DNA from: Thalassotalea loyana
GTDB lineage: Bacteria; Pseudomonadota; Gammaproteobacteria; Enterobacterales; Alteromonadaceae
Assembly: GCF_030161435.1 (NCBI RefSeq)
Contig: NZ_BSSV01000001.1
Span: forward strand, 496,001 to 560,000
Length of the DNA stretch: 64,000 bases
Direction: 5' to 3'
The first letter of the stretch is position 1. Every line of letters begins with the position of its first letter. The translations under genes and the position numbers were made by a program. The notes beneath the pieces were generated by a model. The model was not told the origin of the DNA. It did not search any database and saw only the letters and a list, made by a program, of their open reading frames with translations. This document shows positions 55,819 through 64,000 of the stretch, one piece after another.

Positions 55819-56775
55819 ATGGGAAACACTTTGAAAAAATTAATCGCATTAATGGCATGCATGGCTATCGGGGCTAGTGCAGCAGAATCCAACAATAAAG
55901 AGGCAACAATGATGAAATCCATTCAATTAGATACTCAGATCGGAAAGATCGCTGCAAACATATATTTACCTGAAGGTATTGAGAAGCCACCTGTTGTTGT
56001 TGTCACAGGTGCTTGGACAACAGTCAAAGAACAAATGCCCGCAACGTATGCAGAAGCACTGGCTAAACAAGGCTATGCAGCGGTGACTTTTGATTTTAGA
56101 GGATGGGGCCAATCAGCCGATAATCAGGTGTTTTTGGAGGACCCGGTAAGAAAAACACAAGATATCGTTCATGTAGTTAACGCGGTAGCTCAATTACCTA
56201 TGGTTAATGGTCAGCGTATCGCAGGCTTAGGTATTTGTGCTTCTTCTGGCTATATGCTTGATGCAGCTGTTGAAAACAATAAATTGAGCTCTGTTGCTGT
56301 CGTCGCTCCTTGGTTGCATGATCAAGCCCTGGCAACCTCTGTATACGGTGGTGAAGCGTCGGTAGAGCAATTAATGAGAATGGCGAGCGATGCGAAAAAA
56401 AGTCAAACTCCAGTATTGATTGAAGCGGCGAGTATGACGAATCAAGGCTCACTTATGTACCAAGCGCCATATTACACAGAAACAGACCGTGGACTGATCC
56501 CTGAGTACGATAACCAGTTTAATGTCGCGTCATGGACACCATGGTTAACATATAACGCGCAGCAAAGTGCGAACGTTATTGAAGCGCCGGTGCTTATGGT
56601 GGCTTCTGAAGCCATGGCATTACCAGCTGGAACACACCAATACCTTGATAAAGCGGGTCACAATGTCAAAGCGACCTGGTTAGATGGCATATCACAGTTT
56701 GATTTCTATGATAAACCAGATGCAGTAAACCAAGCCGTTGAATTGATATCAGTTCATTTTGCTAACACGTTATAG
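55819..56775 (+). CDS. Secreted alpha/beta-hydrolase-like protein
   Basis: The 318-residue protein has a signal-like N-terminus (KLIALMACMAIGASAAES) and an alpha/beta-hydrolase fold (VVVVTGAWTTVKEQMP, then TFDFRGWGQSADNQ). The nucleophile elbow reads GLGICASSGYM, so Cys at about 140 replaces Ser, as in dienelactone hydrolases. The position where relatives often have the catalytic His (a H-x-D-x-YD motif) reads SQFDFYD, with Gln near 293. Activity is therefore uncertain. It is divergent from the AraC gene and 12 nt before the NTF2-like gene, so the two probably form an operon. Confidence 0.78.
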   Translation: MGNTLKKLIALMACMAIGASAAESNNKEATMMKSIQLDTQIGKIAANIYLPEGIEKPPVVVVTGAWTTVKEQMPATYAEALAKQGYAAVTFDFRGWGQSADNQVFLEDPVRKTQDIVHVVNAVAQLPMVNGQRIAGLGICASSGYMLDAAVENNKLSSVAVVAPWLHDQALATSVYGGEASVEQLMRMASDAKKSQTPVLIEAASMTNQGSLMYQAPYYTETDRGLIPEYDNQFNVASWTPWLTYNAQQSANVIEAPVLMVASEAMALPAGTHQYLDKAGHNVKATWLDGISQFDFYDKPDAVNQAVELISVHFANTL

Positions 56776-56787
56776 AGAGGGTGAGCA

Positions 56788-57336
56788 ATGAAACTCCATT
56801 ACGTCATTTTGATTCTTGTTGGCATTATAAGTTCGTCTGTCGGGGCTACAAATATTTCACAAGATGAAGCAAAAATAAAAAGCACAGTAAATAGTTTTGC
56901 AACGATGGCGGACCAAAATGCTTTTGAGTATTTGGGTCGCCTGTTAACTAATGAACTGACACTTGATTATACCTCCTTGTTTGGTGGCCAAGCTCAAAAA
57001 ACGTCTAACATAGCCTTAATGCAACAATGGGCGGGCTTCTTACCTGGTTTTGATACGACATTTCATGAGCTAAAAGACATGCGCGTCGCTATCACAGGTA
57101 AACAAGCACAAGTCAATGTCAGTTTTACTGCAAGTCACTGGGTGAATGAGGATTTCTGGCAGGTTTCAGGGCGATATGTGTTTGCGCTTGAAAAACAAAA
57201 TGAACATTGGTTAATCAATAGCGTTACGGCAATTAAAGAAGATGAATCAGGTTCTAGGGACGTGTTGAGTAAAGTAGGGCAGCTTGCCGAACAAAAATTG
57301 TTAGAGCGTAGTCGATTACGCGTGGCTTATCACTAA
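56788..57336 (+). CDS. Secreted NTF2/SnoaL-like protein
   Basis: The 182-residue protein has a signal peptide (MKLHYVILILVGIISSSVGA). An NTF2-like cone fold is suggested by DEAKIKSTVNSFATMADQ near the start and GRYVFALEKQNEHWLINSVTAIKED. This fold covers enzymes and non-catalytic binding proteins. It lies 12 nt after the hydrolase with a GAGAGGGTGAG ribosome region, so the two are probably co-expressed under the AraC regulator. No substrate can be named. Confidence 0.75.
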   Translation: MKLHYVILILVGIISSSVGATNISQDEAKIKSTVNSFATMADQNAFEYLGRLLTNELTLDYTSLFGGQAQKTSNIALMQQWAGFLPGFDTTFHELKDMRVAITGKQAQVNVSFTASHWVNEDFWQVSGRYVFALEKQNEHWLINSVTAIKEDESGSRDVLSKVGQLAEQKLLERSRLRVAYH

Positions 57337-57347
57337 GAGAAAAGGGG

Positions 57348-57386
57348 AACTAGCTATCGGGAGGGAGTTTGGGCCGATAGCTAGTT
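57348..57386. terminator. Long hairpin between convergent genes
   Basis: AACTAGCTATCGG at 57348-57360 is the exact complement of CCGATAGCTAGTT at 57374-57386, with a 13-nt G-rich loop. It lies between the NTF2-like gene and the GH97 stop. There is no clear T run, but the position fits a bidirectional terminator. Confidence 0.6.
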
Positions 57387-57391
57387 TAGCA

Positions 57392-59425
57392 CTAGAGTGC
57401 TTTAAAACGTATTGCAACACCACCACTGGTGGCGAGTTTAATTGTTAAGCTGTCATTTGCATCAACGTCTTTGTTTTCAATAACCATTTCATAAGGGTTA
57501 TCTTTCCATTCAGCCTTTTCGCCATCACGATAAATTTGTGCCTGATATTTTTTACCTGGTGTTAAAAAGTCGAGTTTAAATGTCATCTCTCTCGCATGTT
57601 CATCGGTCACTGCTCCTAAGAACCAGTCATTACCATCACGTTCTTGACGAGCAAATGCTACGTATTCACCAATTTCCCCAGCGATTGCAACCGACTTTTC
57701 CCAGTCCGTAGGTACGTCTCGGATAAACTGGAATGCTGGTAAATTAGCTTCATAATTTCGTGGCAGATCTGATGCCATTTGGATTGGACTGTAAATGACA
57801 ACAAATAAAGCCAGCTGCTTGGCTAGCGTTGTTCGTGGGCGGTTTGTCTCATCACCTAAGCCATTAAACGCCATATCAAAGGTACCAGCGGTAAAGTCCA
57901 TTGGTCCCGATAACATGCGGGTAAATGGCAAAATAGTGGTGTGCTCAGGTGGGTTTGGTGGCGACCCCCAAGCATTGTATTCTTGACCTCGTGCGCCTTC
58001 TCTTGAAATCCAGTTAGGGTAGGTTCTGCGTAACCCTGTATCCTTGATTGGCTCATGAGTGTTGATGCTTATGCGGTATTTGGCTGCTTGCATAATGTTG
58101 TGCAAGTACTCATTAACCATAAATTGACCGTCATGCCATTCTTTGCGAACGATGCCATTGTCATCAACGCGTTTAATGTTACCGCCATCGGCAACATATC
58201 CTGTTTTGACTTGTGCGACATCGTGTTTTTGATACAGCGTAAAGGCATCGGCTAACTGGTCCCTGTAATTTGATACATTGCCAGAGGTTTCATGGTGTCC
58301 AATTAATCGAACTCCCACTTTTTTACCGTGTGCACTGACAGCATCAATGTCAAAATCTGGGTATGGTTTGTCGAATTTGAAAATGTCACCGTTGTTAAAC
58401 CAGTCGCCATCCCAACCTTCGTTCCAACCTTCAACGAGAACACCGTCAAATCCATATTTTGCTGCGAAGTCCATGTAACGAATCGTCTCTGCGGTAGTTG
58501 CGCCATGCTTGTCACCGCTACCCCATGTATTTTCGTTTATGTGCATTCCCCACCAAATACCAACATATTTGCCAGGCTCTACCCAAGACACGTCACCTAG
58601 TTTATTTGGCTCATTAAGGTTGAGTATTAGGTCGGAGTTTAATAGTCCGGTAGCTTGTTGACTGATTTGAATGGTACGCCATGGTGTTGAGAAACTGCCG
58701 CGTTTTTTAACCAGTGTGCCGTCAGACCATGGCGTTAGGTCGGCTTTCAGCGTACCCGGGCGACGCTGGTTTAATGTCATTCCAGCATAATCAACTAAGG
58801 CTGCTTCGTGAATTGATACGTGAGTCCCGTTTGTCAGTTTGAATGTTAACGGTGTATGGCTAAGTGATGCATCACGTAATTTTGTCGTATTGTAAATGTA
58901 TTCGTAACGGTTCCAGCCTCGTGCTGGTATCCACCATGCCGTCGCATTTTCGCCATCATTGATTGCAAATTCAGTGGCCTCATCGGTGATATTTATATCG
59001 CCCGTTAAACCTTTTTGCTTTGTGATTTCGTAGCGAAAACCTAAGCCATCATCAAATACGCGAAACTTAACATCAAAGGTGTTCGCCTTTTTGCGGTCCG
59101 TGCTAAAAGTTACAATTAATTCATTGTGACTATCTACAATCTCTTTACGCTCACCCCATGGTTGCGTCCATGTGTCATTACTACTTGATGTTTTGACGTT
59201 TTCAATGGTGAAGCCTTCACCGAAACTTGGCGCTTTTTGAAACGACATACCAAGACGTGATGGCTCTATCACGGCTTTATCTTGATACATTACGCTATAG
59301 CGAGGCCCATTATCATCATTAACGGTGACGACAATATCTCCATTGGGTGAGGTCACTTCAACAGTTTTTGCCATCAGCCAAGGGCTAAGCAAAATACTTG
59401 TCGCTAAGGTTACTATTTTTTTCAT
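57392..59425 (-). CDS. GH97 alpha-glucosidase (SusB-like)
   Basis: The 677-residue protein is a glycoside hydrolase family 97 enzyme that removes glucose from maltodextrins. It has a signal peptide (ILLSPWLMA), an N-terminal beta-sandwich, a (beta/alpha)8 barrel (from about 280) and a C-terminal domain. Motifs include GVLVEGWNEGWDGDW, GVRLIGHHETSG and NTHEPIKDTGLRRTYPN. The HEP and REGARGQE glutamates match the inverting subgroup of Bacteroides SusB rather than the retaining one. It lies 65 bp downstream of the pullulanase gene in the same operon. Confidence 0.92.
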   Translation of the reverse strand: MKKIVTLATSILLSPWLMAKTVEVTSPNGDIVVTVNDDNGPRYSVMYQDKAVIEPSRLGMSFQKAPSFGEGFTIENVKTSSSNDTWTQPWGERKEIVDSHNELIVTFSTDRKKANTFDVKFRVFDDGLGFRYEITKQKGLTGDINITDEATEFAINDGENATAWWIPARGWNRYEYIYNTTKLRDASLSHTPLTFKLTNGTHVSIHEAALVDYAGMTLNQRRPGTLKADLTPWSDGTLVKKRGSFSTPWRTIQISQQATGLLNSDLILNLNEPNKLGDVSWVEPGKYVGIWWGMHINENTWGSGDKHGATTAETIRYMDFAAKYGFDGVLVEGWNEGWDGDWFNNGDIFKFDKPYPDFDIDAVSAHGKKVGVRLIGHHETSGNVSNYRDQLADAFTLYQKHDVAQVKTGYVADGGNIKRVDDNGIVRKEWHDGQFMVNEYLHNIMQAAKYRISINTHEPIKDTGLRRTYPNWISREGARGQEYNAWGSPPNPPEHTTILPFTRMLSGPMDFTAGTFDMAFNGLGDETNRPRTTLAKQLALFVVIYSPIQMASDLPRNYEANLPAFQFIRDVPTDWEKSVAIAGEIGEYVAFARQERDGNDWFLGAVTDEHAREMTFKLDFLTPGKKYQAQIYRDGEKAEWKDNPYEMVIENKDVDANDSLTIKLATSGGVAIRFKAL

Positions 59426-59464
59426 ATTAAACTCGTTGTAATAAGTAATAACTCAAACGTGCTC

Positions 59465-59478
59465 GCAATATATATTGC
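59465..59478. repeat. 14-bp perfect palindrome in the pullulanase-GH97 spacer
   Basis: GCAATATATATTGC is a perfect dyad in the 65-bp gap upstream of the GH97 gene. It could be a regulator site or an RNA hairpin. It differs from the LacI-type operators upstream of the operon. Its significance is unproven. Confidence 0.4.
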
Positions 59479-59490
59479 AAGCAACGTCAT

Positions 59491-62271
59491 TTATTTAACA
59501 AAAACCGTGGTTGTCAGCGCTGGAACCGTAAATTGATTAATGCTCGTTACACTGTCTTTGGCAGTGCTATCTTTACTCGCGGTTAAAATAGGGTGTAGAG
59601 CAAACGCTTCGGCCCCTTGGTATTCAAAACTCACAGGCGTGCGATTAGCGTTGAATAGCACAACGATTTCTGAATATGGAGAATCGTTGTTGTCTGCTTT
59701 CGTTAATCGCATCACAATCAGTCCGTCTTGTTGCTTGGGCCCTGTATTCATAAAGCTCAATTGATTTATGATGGCTTGCTCAGTCGTTAGCCTAAATAAG
59801 TCTGATGAGCTTCTGATTTTTAAAAAGTCATGAAACATCGCTGAGGCTAACGCTATATCTTCTGGTGTCGCACGATCTTTGCCATTGTTAGTGCGAATTA
59901 TCTTGCTAATCAGAGGCCAGTTTTGTTGATCTTTTTCTGCTGGTGGCAGGCCAACGTGATAGTTGTTATTTTGCTTGGAAAAGTCGACATAGTTAAACCA
60001 GTCTGAGTAGTCATAACTATCGCGTAAGTATGATTTAGAGCGCAATAATTCAGATCCCATATGAAGGAATGGAATGCCTTGTCCCAACATCACATAAGTT
60101 AAGCTTTGCATATGCATGCGCACTCGTTCTGCGCGATTAACTGAGAAGTCAGTGCGATACTGATTATTATCCCACAGGGTTTGGTTGTCATGCTTTGAAA
60201 CATAGTTCACGGTATCTGCAGGATCTAACGCATAGCCCGTTGGTTGATCGCCATAAGGTACGTCTTTACCCAACACTGTTTCGCCCGTTTTAAGGGTGAT
60301 AGGATAATTAGCTAAATTGCCGGCTAAACCAATGCGTGTTTGATCTAGCAATAATTGATATTCAGGTGCGCCAGGTTCACTTTGAAGTTCGTTGTTGATG
60401 GTCCCTAAACCATTACCAATCCCTTGATTTCGACGAATGTCATTACCGGAAACACTAATGCCAGGACCTCGGACGGCGTCACGTAACCTGTCTGAGAATG
60501 TGCCTATTTCTGTGCCAGCAAGCTCTAATTGGGTGGCTTGAACGAACTGTTTGTTGTTAACAACTTCACCGAAGTTCCAGCCTTCACCATAGAAGTAGTT
60601 GTCACTATCAACAGCATGAACCGCGTCACGTGCTTTGAGCATTGACGATTTTGGCTGATGACCCATTAGGTCGAATCTAAAACCATCTATTTTGTATTCT
60701 TTTGCCCAAACAACCAAGGAATCAATCATGAGCTTTTCCATCATGACGCGTTCTGTAGCCGTGTTGTCACAACAAGTTGATTGTTCAATTTCACCGGTGA
60801 TTGGGTTTAAGCGGTGGTAGTAGTTAGGTACGATCTTATCTAGCACTGCTGTCGGCTCTAAACCTGCTTGATGCGTGTGGTTATAGACAACATCCATAAT
60901 AACTCGAAAACCCATGTTATGGATGTTTTGAATCATTTGGCGAAACTCAATTATACGCGCTTTTCCTTCAGGGTTTACCGCATATGAGCCTTCTGGAACT
61001 GTGTAGTGAAACGGATCGTAGCCCCAGTTGTAGTTGTCAAACTGACGTAATTCAGAGACTAAATGTTGTGCATCGTTAGATAAAGGATCGAAGCTTGTTA
61101 ACACCTCAGATAAGCTTAACTCAGGCGAAAACTCCTTAGAACAAATACTGACTTCAGGTCTTGATTCACAGACTTTTGCCACACTATCCGTTAGCGCAAA
61201 TGCAACATCTATTTGCTCATTCACTGTTCCAATATCAAATGTTGGTAATAAATGAATGTATGTGAGTCCTGCTTCTCTCAACGATTTTATGTGGTTAATA
61301 CCGAATGAATTAGTTTCACTAAACGCGCCATATTTACCTCTATTTTTCTCGTTGGCTAAGCGTTTTTCAGCAGCACTGAAGTCACGAATATGAAGTTCGT
61401 AGAAAATAGCGTCTTCTTTATTTTTCAATACATTGTCTTGTTGTTTTAGCCAACCTTGAGGCTGAGTAGAGGGTTCAGACAAGTCAATGATTTGTGAGTG
61501 CTCACTGTTGGTTGAAAGGCTTAAGGAATATGGGTCTGTTGTTGTGAATGATTCTACTTTTTGAGTCAGCGGGTGATAGGTTTCAATCTCATACTGGTAA
61601 TAGTAACCATCAAGGTTTTTTGCAAATGCTACGTGCCAAATACCTGTGCTGTCATCAAGTGACATTGGGGTTGATTCAATCAAATTTTTGCTTTGATCAA
61701 ATAACTTCACTTTGATGTTTCTTGCAGTGGGTGACCAAAGCTTAATCGTTGTGCCCGAAGCCGATAATGTTGCACCCAAATCAGCTACGTCATCCGCGTC
61801 ATTTTTACCACGGGTGTATAGCTCGTCGATGACATAACTTGTTTGAACATGATGGAGTGAATCTAGTTGGCCATTTTGTATTCCTGTAATCGCAATACGC
61901 CCTTTTAGCATTTGTTTAATGGTTTCATCAGCCACGTTTACTTCATATGCTTGGAAATCTTTTAAGTGTGGGTATTGGGTTTGTAAGTCTGCTGGAAAAG
62001 CTGTTTTTCTCAGTGGGTAGCTGACAAGTTCTCGATTAGTTTGGCCAGCGATATCCAAAGGGATTTCTACCAAAGAGAGTTCATTCGCTACGGACGCCGG
62101 TAAAACGATGATCTTGCGTGTTAGCCAATGACCAGAAAAGTCAGTTTTGGCTTGATCAACAGCCGCTTTTGACAAGGTTAAAGATGACGATAGAGAAGTC
62201 GATTGCTGTGGCTGATCTTGGCAGGCCATCAGTACGGCACAAGAAATTAAACTAGTGAGTAAAACACGCAT
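59491..62271 (-). CDS. Pullulanase-type alpha-1,6-glucosidase lipoprotein
   Basis: The 926-residue GH13 enzyme cleaves alpha-1,6 branches of pullulan, starch or glycogen. It is a lipoprotein (lipobox VLMAC at Cys about 17) and so probably sits on the outer membrane. Starch-binding-like beta domains (about 60-270) precede the barrel. The barrel has VIMDVVYNHT, the nucleophile in DGFRFDLMG (about 525-533), the acid Glu in YGEGWNFGE (about 561) and YVSKHDNQTLWD (about 693). A C-terminal beta domain follows. It is the first gene of the pullulanase-GH97 operon and divergent from a TonB-dependent receptor. Confidence 0.93.
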   Translation of the reverse strand: MRVLLTSLISCAVLMACQDQPQQSTSLSSSLTLSKAAVDQAKTDFSGHWLTRKIIVLPASVANELSLVEIPLDIAGQTNRELVSYPLRKTAFPADLQTQYPHLKDFQAYEVNVADETIKQMLKGRIAITGIQNGQLDSLHHVQTSYVIDELYTRGKNDADDVADLGATLSASGTTIKLWSPTARNIKVKLFDQSKNLIESTPMSLDDSTGIWHVAFAKNLDGYYYQYEIETYHPLTQKVESFTTTDPYSLSLSTNSEHSQIIDLSEPSTQPQGWLKQQDNVLKNKEDAIFYELHIRDFSAAEKRLANEKNRGKYGAFSETNSFGINHIKSLREAGLTYIHLLPTFDIGTVNEQIDVAFALTDSVAKVCESRPEVSICSKEFSPELSLSEVLTSFDPLSNDAQHLVSELRQFDNYNWGYDPFHYTVPEGSYAVNPEGKARIIEFRQMIQNIHNMGFRVIMDVVYNHTHQAGLEPTAVLDKIVPNYYHRLNPITGEIEQSTCCDNTATERVMMEKLMIDSLVVWAKEYKIDGFRFDLMGHQPKSSMLKARDAVHAVDSDNYFYGEGWNFGEVVNNKQFVQATQLELAGTEIGTFSDRLRDAVRGPGISVSGNDIRRNQGIGNGLGTINNELQSEPGAPEYQLLLDQTRIGLAGNLANYPITLKTGETVLGKDVPYGDQPTGYALDPADTVNYVSKHDNQTLWDNNQYRTDFSVNRAERVRMHMQSLTYVMLGQGIPFLHMGSELLRSKSYLRDSYDYSDWFNYVDFSKQNNNYHVGLPPAEKDQQNWPLISKIIRTNNGKDRATPEDIALASAMFHDFLKIRSSSDLFRLTTEQAIINQLSFMNTGPKQQDGLIVMRLTKADNNDSPYSEIVVLFNANRTPVSFEYQGAEAFALHPILTASKDSTAKDSVTSINQFTVPALTTTVFVK

Positions 62272-62355
62272 ACAAAGTGCTCAAATTTATTATTGATGAA
62301 AAGTTTATTTAATCTAGCGATTTAAATCGTTAATAAGAAGATAGCTCATTCGTTA

Positions 62356-62373
62356 TGCATACGTATTCAAAAA
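62356..62373 (-). promoter_or_regulatory. LacI-type operator O1
   Basis: TGCATACGTATTCAAAAA has an ATACGTAT palindromic core with a central CG, as is usual for LacI-family operators. It lies 85 bp upstream of the pullulanase start. The same 18 bp recur in reverse at 62539-62556. The regulator is probably a MalR-like LacI-family protein encoded elsewhere. Confidence 0.65.
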
Positions 62374-62538
62374 ATGCAGTGTTAATGAAAAGTTAATTAA
62401 GAAAATTTTCTATCAATTTCTGTTTGATTTCTGTCCACTCTTGCTTTGTCTAGTTTGTAGACTGTTTTCGAGTAATTACTCTTGTTTGGTTACCCTATTG
62501 CTATGATAAATAATCGAATTGTTCTTCTTTTATTAGGG

Positions 62539-62556
62539 TTTTTGAATACGTATGCA
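62539..62556 (+). promoter_or_regulatory. LacI-type operator O2
   Basis: TTTTTGAATACGTATGCA is the exact reverse complement of the site at 62356-62373. It lies 137 bp upstream of the receptor ATG. The two core centres are about 187 bp apart, so one regulator could control both divergent operons, perhaps through looping. Confidence 0.65.
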
Positions 62557-62693
62557 ATCGATAGGTGATCTCTATTTAGTTTCATAAAGTGGCTAATGGC
62601 GTTTGTTTTTTAAACGTTCAAAGCGTGTTTAATAAAAACTAAAAGCTGGCGCAACAGCCAGTAAATTACAGAGAGTAATCTGGGGAAGATAAC

Positions 62694-64000
62694 ATGTTTA
62701 AACCAAGCAAATTATCGCTTGCATTGTTGTCGTGTGGTTTGTTTTCAGTCGGTGGTGCTATAGCCCAATCTGCTGAACCAAATCAGGCGGCACAAGGGGC
62801 GAATGATGCCCAAGAAGATCAAATAGAAGTGATTGAAGTCACCGGCTTTCGAAAGTCTCTAATCGATTCCATTAACGCTAAACGTTTTGCTGATACAGTG
62901 ACCGAACAATTGTCGGCTGATGATTTAGGTGCATTACCTGATGTCTCGATGGCAGATGCACTAACACGATTACCGGGTGTGTCAGCTGTGCGTACTGGTG
63001 GTCAAGCGGCTGAAATCAATATTCGTGGTATGGATGGAGGATTTGTATTCTCCACACTAAATGGGCGTGAACAAGTTTCAACCAGTGGTAGCCGTAGTAT
63101 TGAGTTTGATCAGTACCCATCTGAGTTAATTTCTCAAGCCGCTGTTTATAAGTCGCCTAAAGCATCATTAATCGAAGGTGGTGTTGCTGGTACCGTTGAG
63201 TTAAAAACAGCAAGCCCGTTGAGTATTGACCAAGATCACAAATTCAATATAAACGCGCGTGGCATGTATAACGACCGCGCCAGCGAAGTACAAGATGCCA
63301 ATGAGTTTGGCCATCGCTTTAGCTTTTCATATCAAGGCAAATTTCTTGATGAAACCTTTGGGGTATCGCTAGGCTATGCGCGTTTGTTCCAACCTAGTGT
63401 CGCTACACAGTTTATTGGCTTCGCATACAATGGCGTTAAGGACATCGATTTAGTCGAGGGCGATGTAAACGGCCCAGTTTATGATGATGGCAGTGCTAAC
63501 CCTGAACGCGATATTGACAAAGAGTACATTTCGGAAGGTTTTGAACTTCAACACTTAGGTGGTGAAGAGACGCGTAACGGCTACGTTGGTGCGATTGAAT
63601 GGGCACCGCGCGACGATTTTAAATTGCGCGCTGATGCATTTGTCTCAAAGTTTGATAGTGAAACATTTGCACGTGGTTTTCGCGTAAAGTTTGGTGGTGA
63701 AAACGCGGCTTATGCAAATCCAGTTATTGCTGAAAATGCCATGATTGGTGGTACGGTTAATCGAACCACTAAGAGCTTTACACGTGTTGAGACGGTCAAT
63801 GATGACAACCAAGATTTTGATGAAATCCAAAATTATGGTTTAAATCTACAATGGCAATTAACGGAAAATCTGAGCGCCGATATGGATGTGTCCTATTCAA
63901 AAGCGACCAATGATTTTCGTAATGGTCTACTTTGGGCGTTGGTTGCTGAAGATGCCAATGCCGAGACACCGGTGTTTGATACCAATGTGTCGCTATCTTA
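62694..64000 (+). CDS. TonB-dependent receptor, N-terminal part
   Basis: The gene runs off the window; about 435 residues are visible. It has a signal peptide (LSLALLSCGLFSVGGAIAQS), a TonB-box-like IEVIEVTGFRKSL, and a plug domain with ALPDVSMADALTRLPGVSAV and GVAGTVELKT. The first barrel strands follow. It resembles the large TonB receptors of the TIGR01782 type found in carbohydrate loci. The pullulanase and GH97 neighbours suggest maltodextrin uptake. A GGGGAAG-like ribosome site lies just before the ATG at 62694. Confidence 0.93.
   Translation, partial: MFKPSKLSLALLSCGLFSVGGAIAQSAEPNQAAQGANDAQEDQIEVIEVTGFRKSLIDSINAKRFADTVTEQLSADDLGALPDVSMADALTRLPGVSAVRTGGQAAEINIRGMDGGFVFSTLNGREQVSTSGSRSIEFDQYPSELISQAAVYKSPKASLIEGGVAGTVELKTASPLSIDQDHKFNINARGMYNDRASEVQDANEFGHRFSFSYQGKFLDETFGVSLGYARLFQPSVATQFIGFAYNGVKDIDLVEGDVNGPVYDDGSANPERDIDKEYISEGFELQHLGGEETRNGYVGAIEWAPRDDFKLRADAFVSKFDSETFARGFRVKFGGENAAYANPVIAENAMIGGTVNRTTKSFTRVETVNDDNQDFDEIQNYGLNLQWQLTENLSADMDVSYSKATNDFRNGLLWALVAEDANAETPVFDTNVSLS

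Larger units (their letters stand above)
62272..62693. other. Divergent regulatory region of the maltodextrin locus
   Basis: This 422-bp region lies between the pullulanase operon (leftward) and the receptor gene (rightward). It carries two mirror-image LacI-type operators (62356-62373 and 62539-62556). No gene was seen, and no sigma-70 promoter could be placed with confidence. Confidence 0.75.

Overview
The window is AT-rich chromosomal DNA from a marine gammaproteobacterium of the order Alteromonadales, most likely a Colwelliaceae/Thalassotalea-type organism. This rests on gene order and protein similarity recalled from families: a sodium-type polar flagellar motor gene (motX) beside rnr-rlmB, a complete MSHA type IV pilus locus running into mreBCD-maf-rng-yhdP-nit-tldD, an ovothiol pathway, and a TonB-type maltodextrin locus. 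No rRNA, tRNA, insertion sequence, phage, CRISPR array or recent mobile element was seen.

Layout. 1-5.3 kb: the edge of a probable HD-GYP gene, motX with a textbook sigma-28 promoter, rnr, rlmB and a tandem universal stress protein. 5.3-9.5 kb: sensory genes, namely two periplasmic binding proteins and a chemoreceptor with an HBM-type sensor. 9.5-11.2 kb: the rpsF-priB-rpsR-rplI ribosomal operon. 11.3-28.1 kb: the MSHA pilus locus, mshH (csrD-like), mshI1, I2, J, K, L, M, N, E, G, F, B, A, A2, C, D, O, P. A reverse-strand PLP-enzyme gene sits between mshH and mshI, and mshA is duplicated. 28.3-39.5 kb: the conserved cell-shape and housekeeping block, mreB, mreC, mreD, maf, rng, yhdP, nit, tldD and a VF530-family gene.

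39.6-48.2 kb: an RND efflux permease followed by its adaptor, a sodium:solute symporter overlapping a small gene of unknown function, pgi and a fumarylacetoacetate-hydrolase-family enzyme. 48.4-54.8 kb: a TPR-GGDEF diguanylate cyclase followed by a tightly overlapping three-gene ovothiol operon. Its first gene is an uncharacterised protein that appears to have a degenerate glutamine-synthetase fold; ovoA and an ovoB-like PLP lyase follow. 54.7-57.3 kb: an AraC-family regulator divergent from a secreted alpha/beta-hydrolase-like protein and an NTF2-like protein. 57.4-64 kb: a maltodextrin/starch locus with a GH97 alpha-glucosidase, a pullulanase-type lipoprotein and the start of a TonB-dependent receptor. 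The pullulanase and the receptor are divergent around a 422-bp regulatory region carrying two mirror-image copies of an 18-bp LacI-type operator.

Themes. Cyclic-di-GMP is prominent: MshE keeps the c-di-GMP-binding residues, mshH encodes a catalytically dead GGDEF/EAL protein, one intact GGDEF enzyme is present and one HD-GYP-like gene lies at the edge. The most novel candidate is the extra gene of the ovothiol operon. Other points of note are the mirror-image operators, a start-codon-occluding inverted repeat at rnr, a possible ATT start codon, and the small gene coupled to the symporter.
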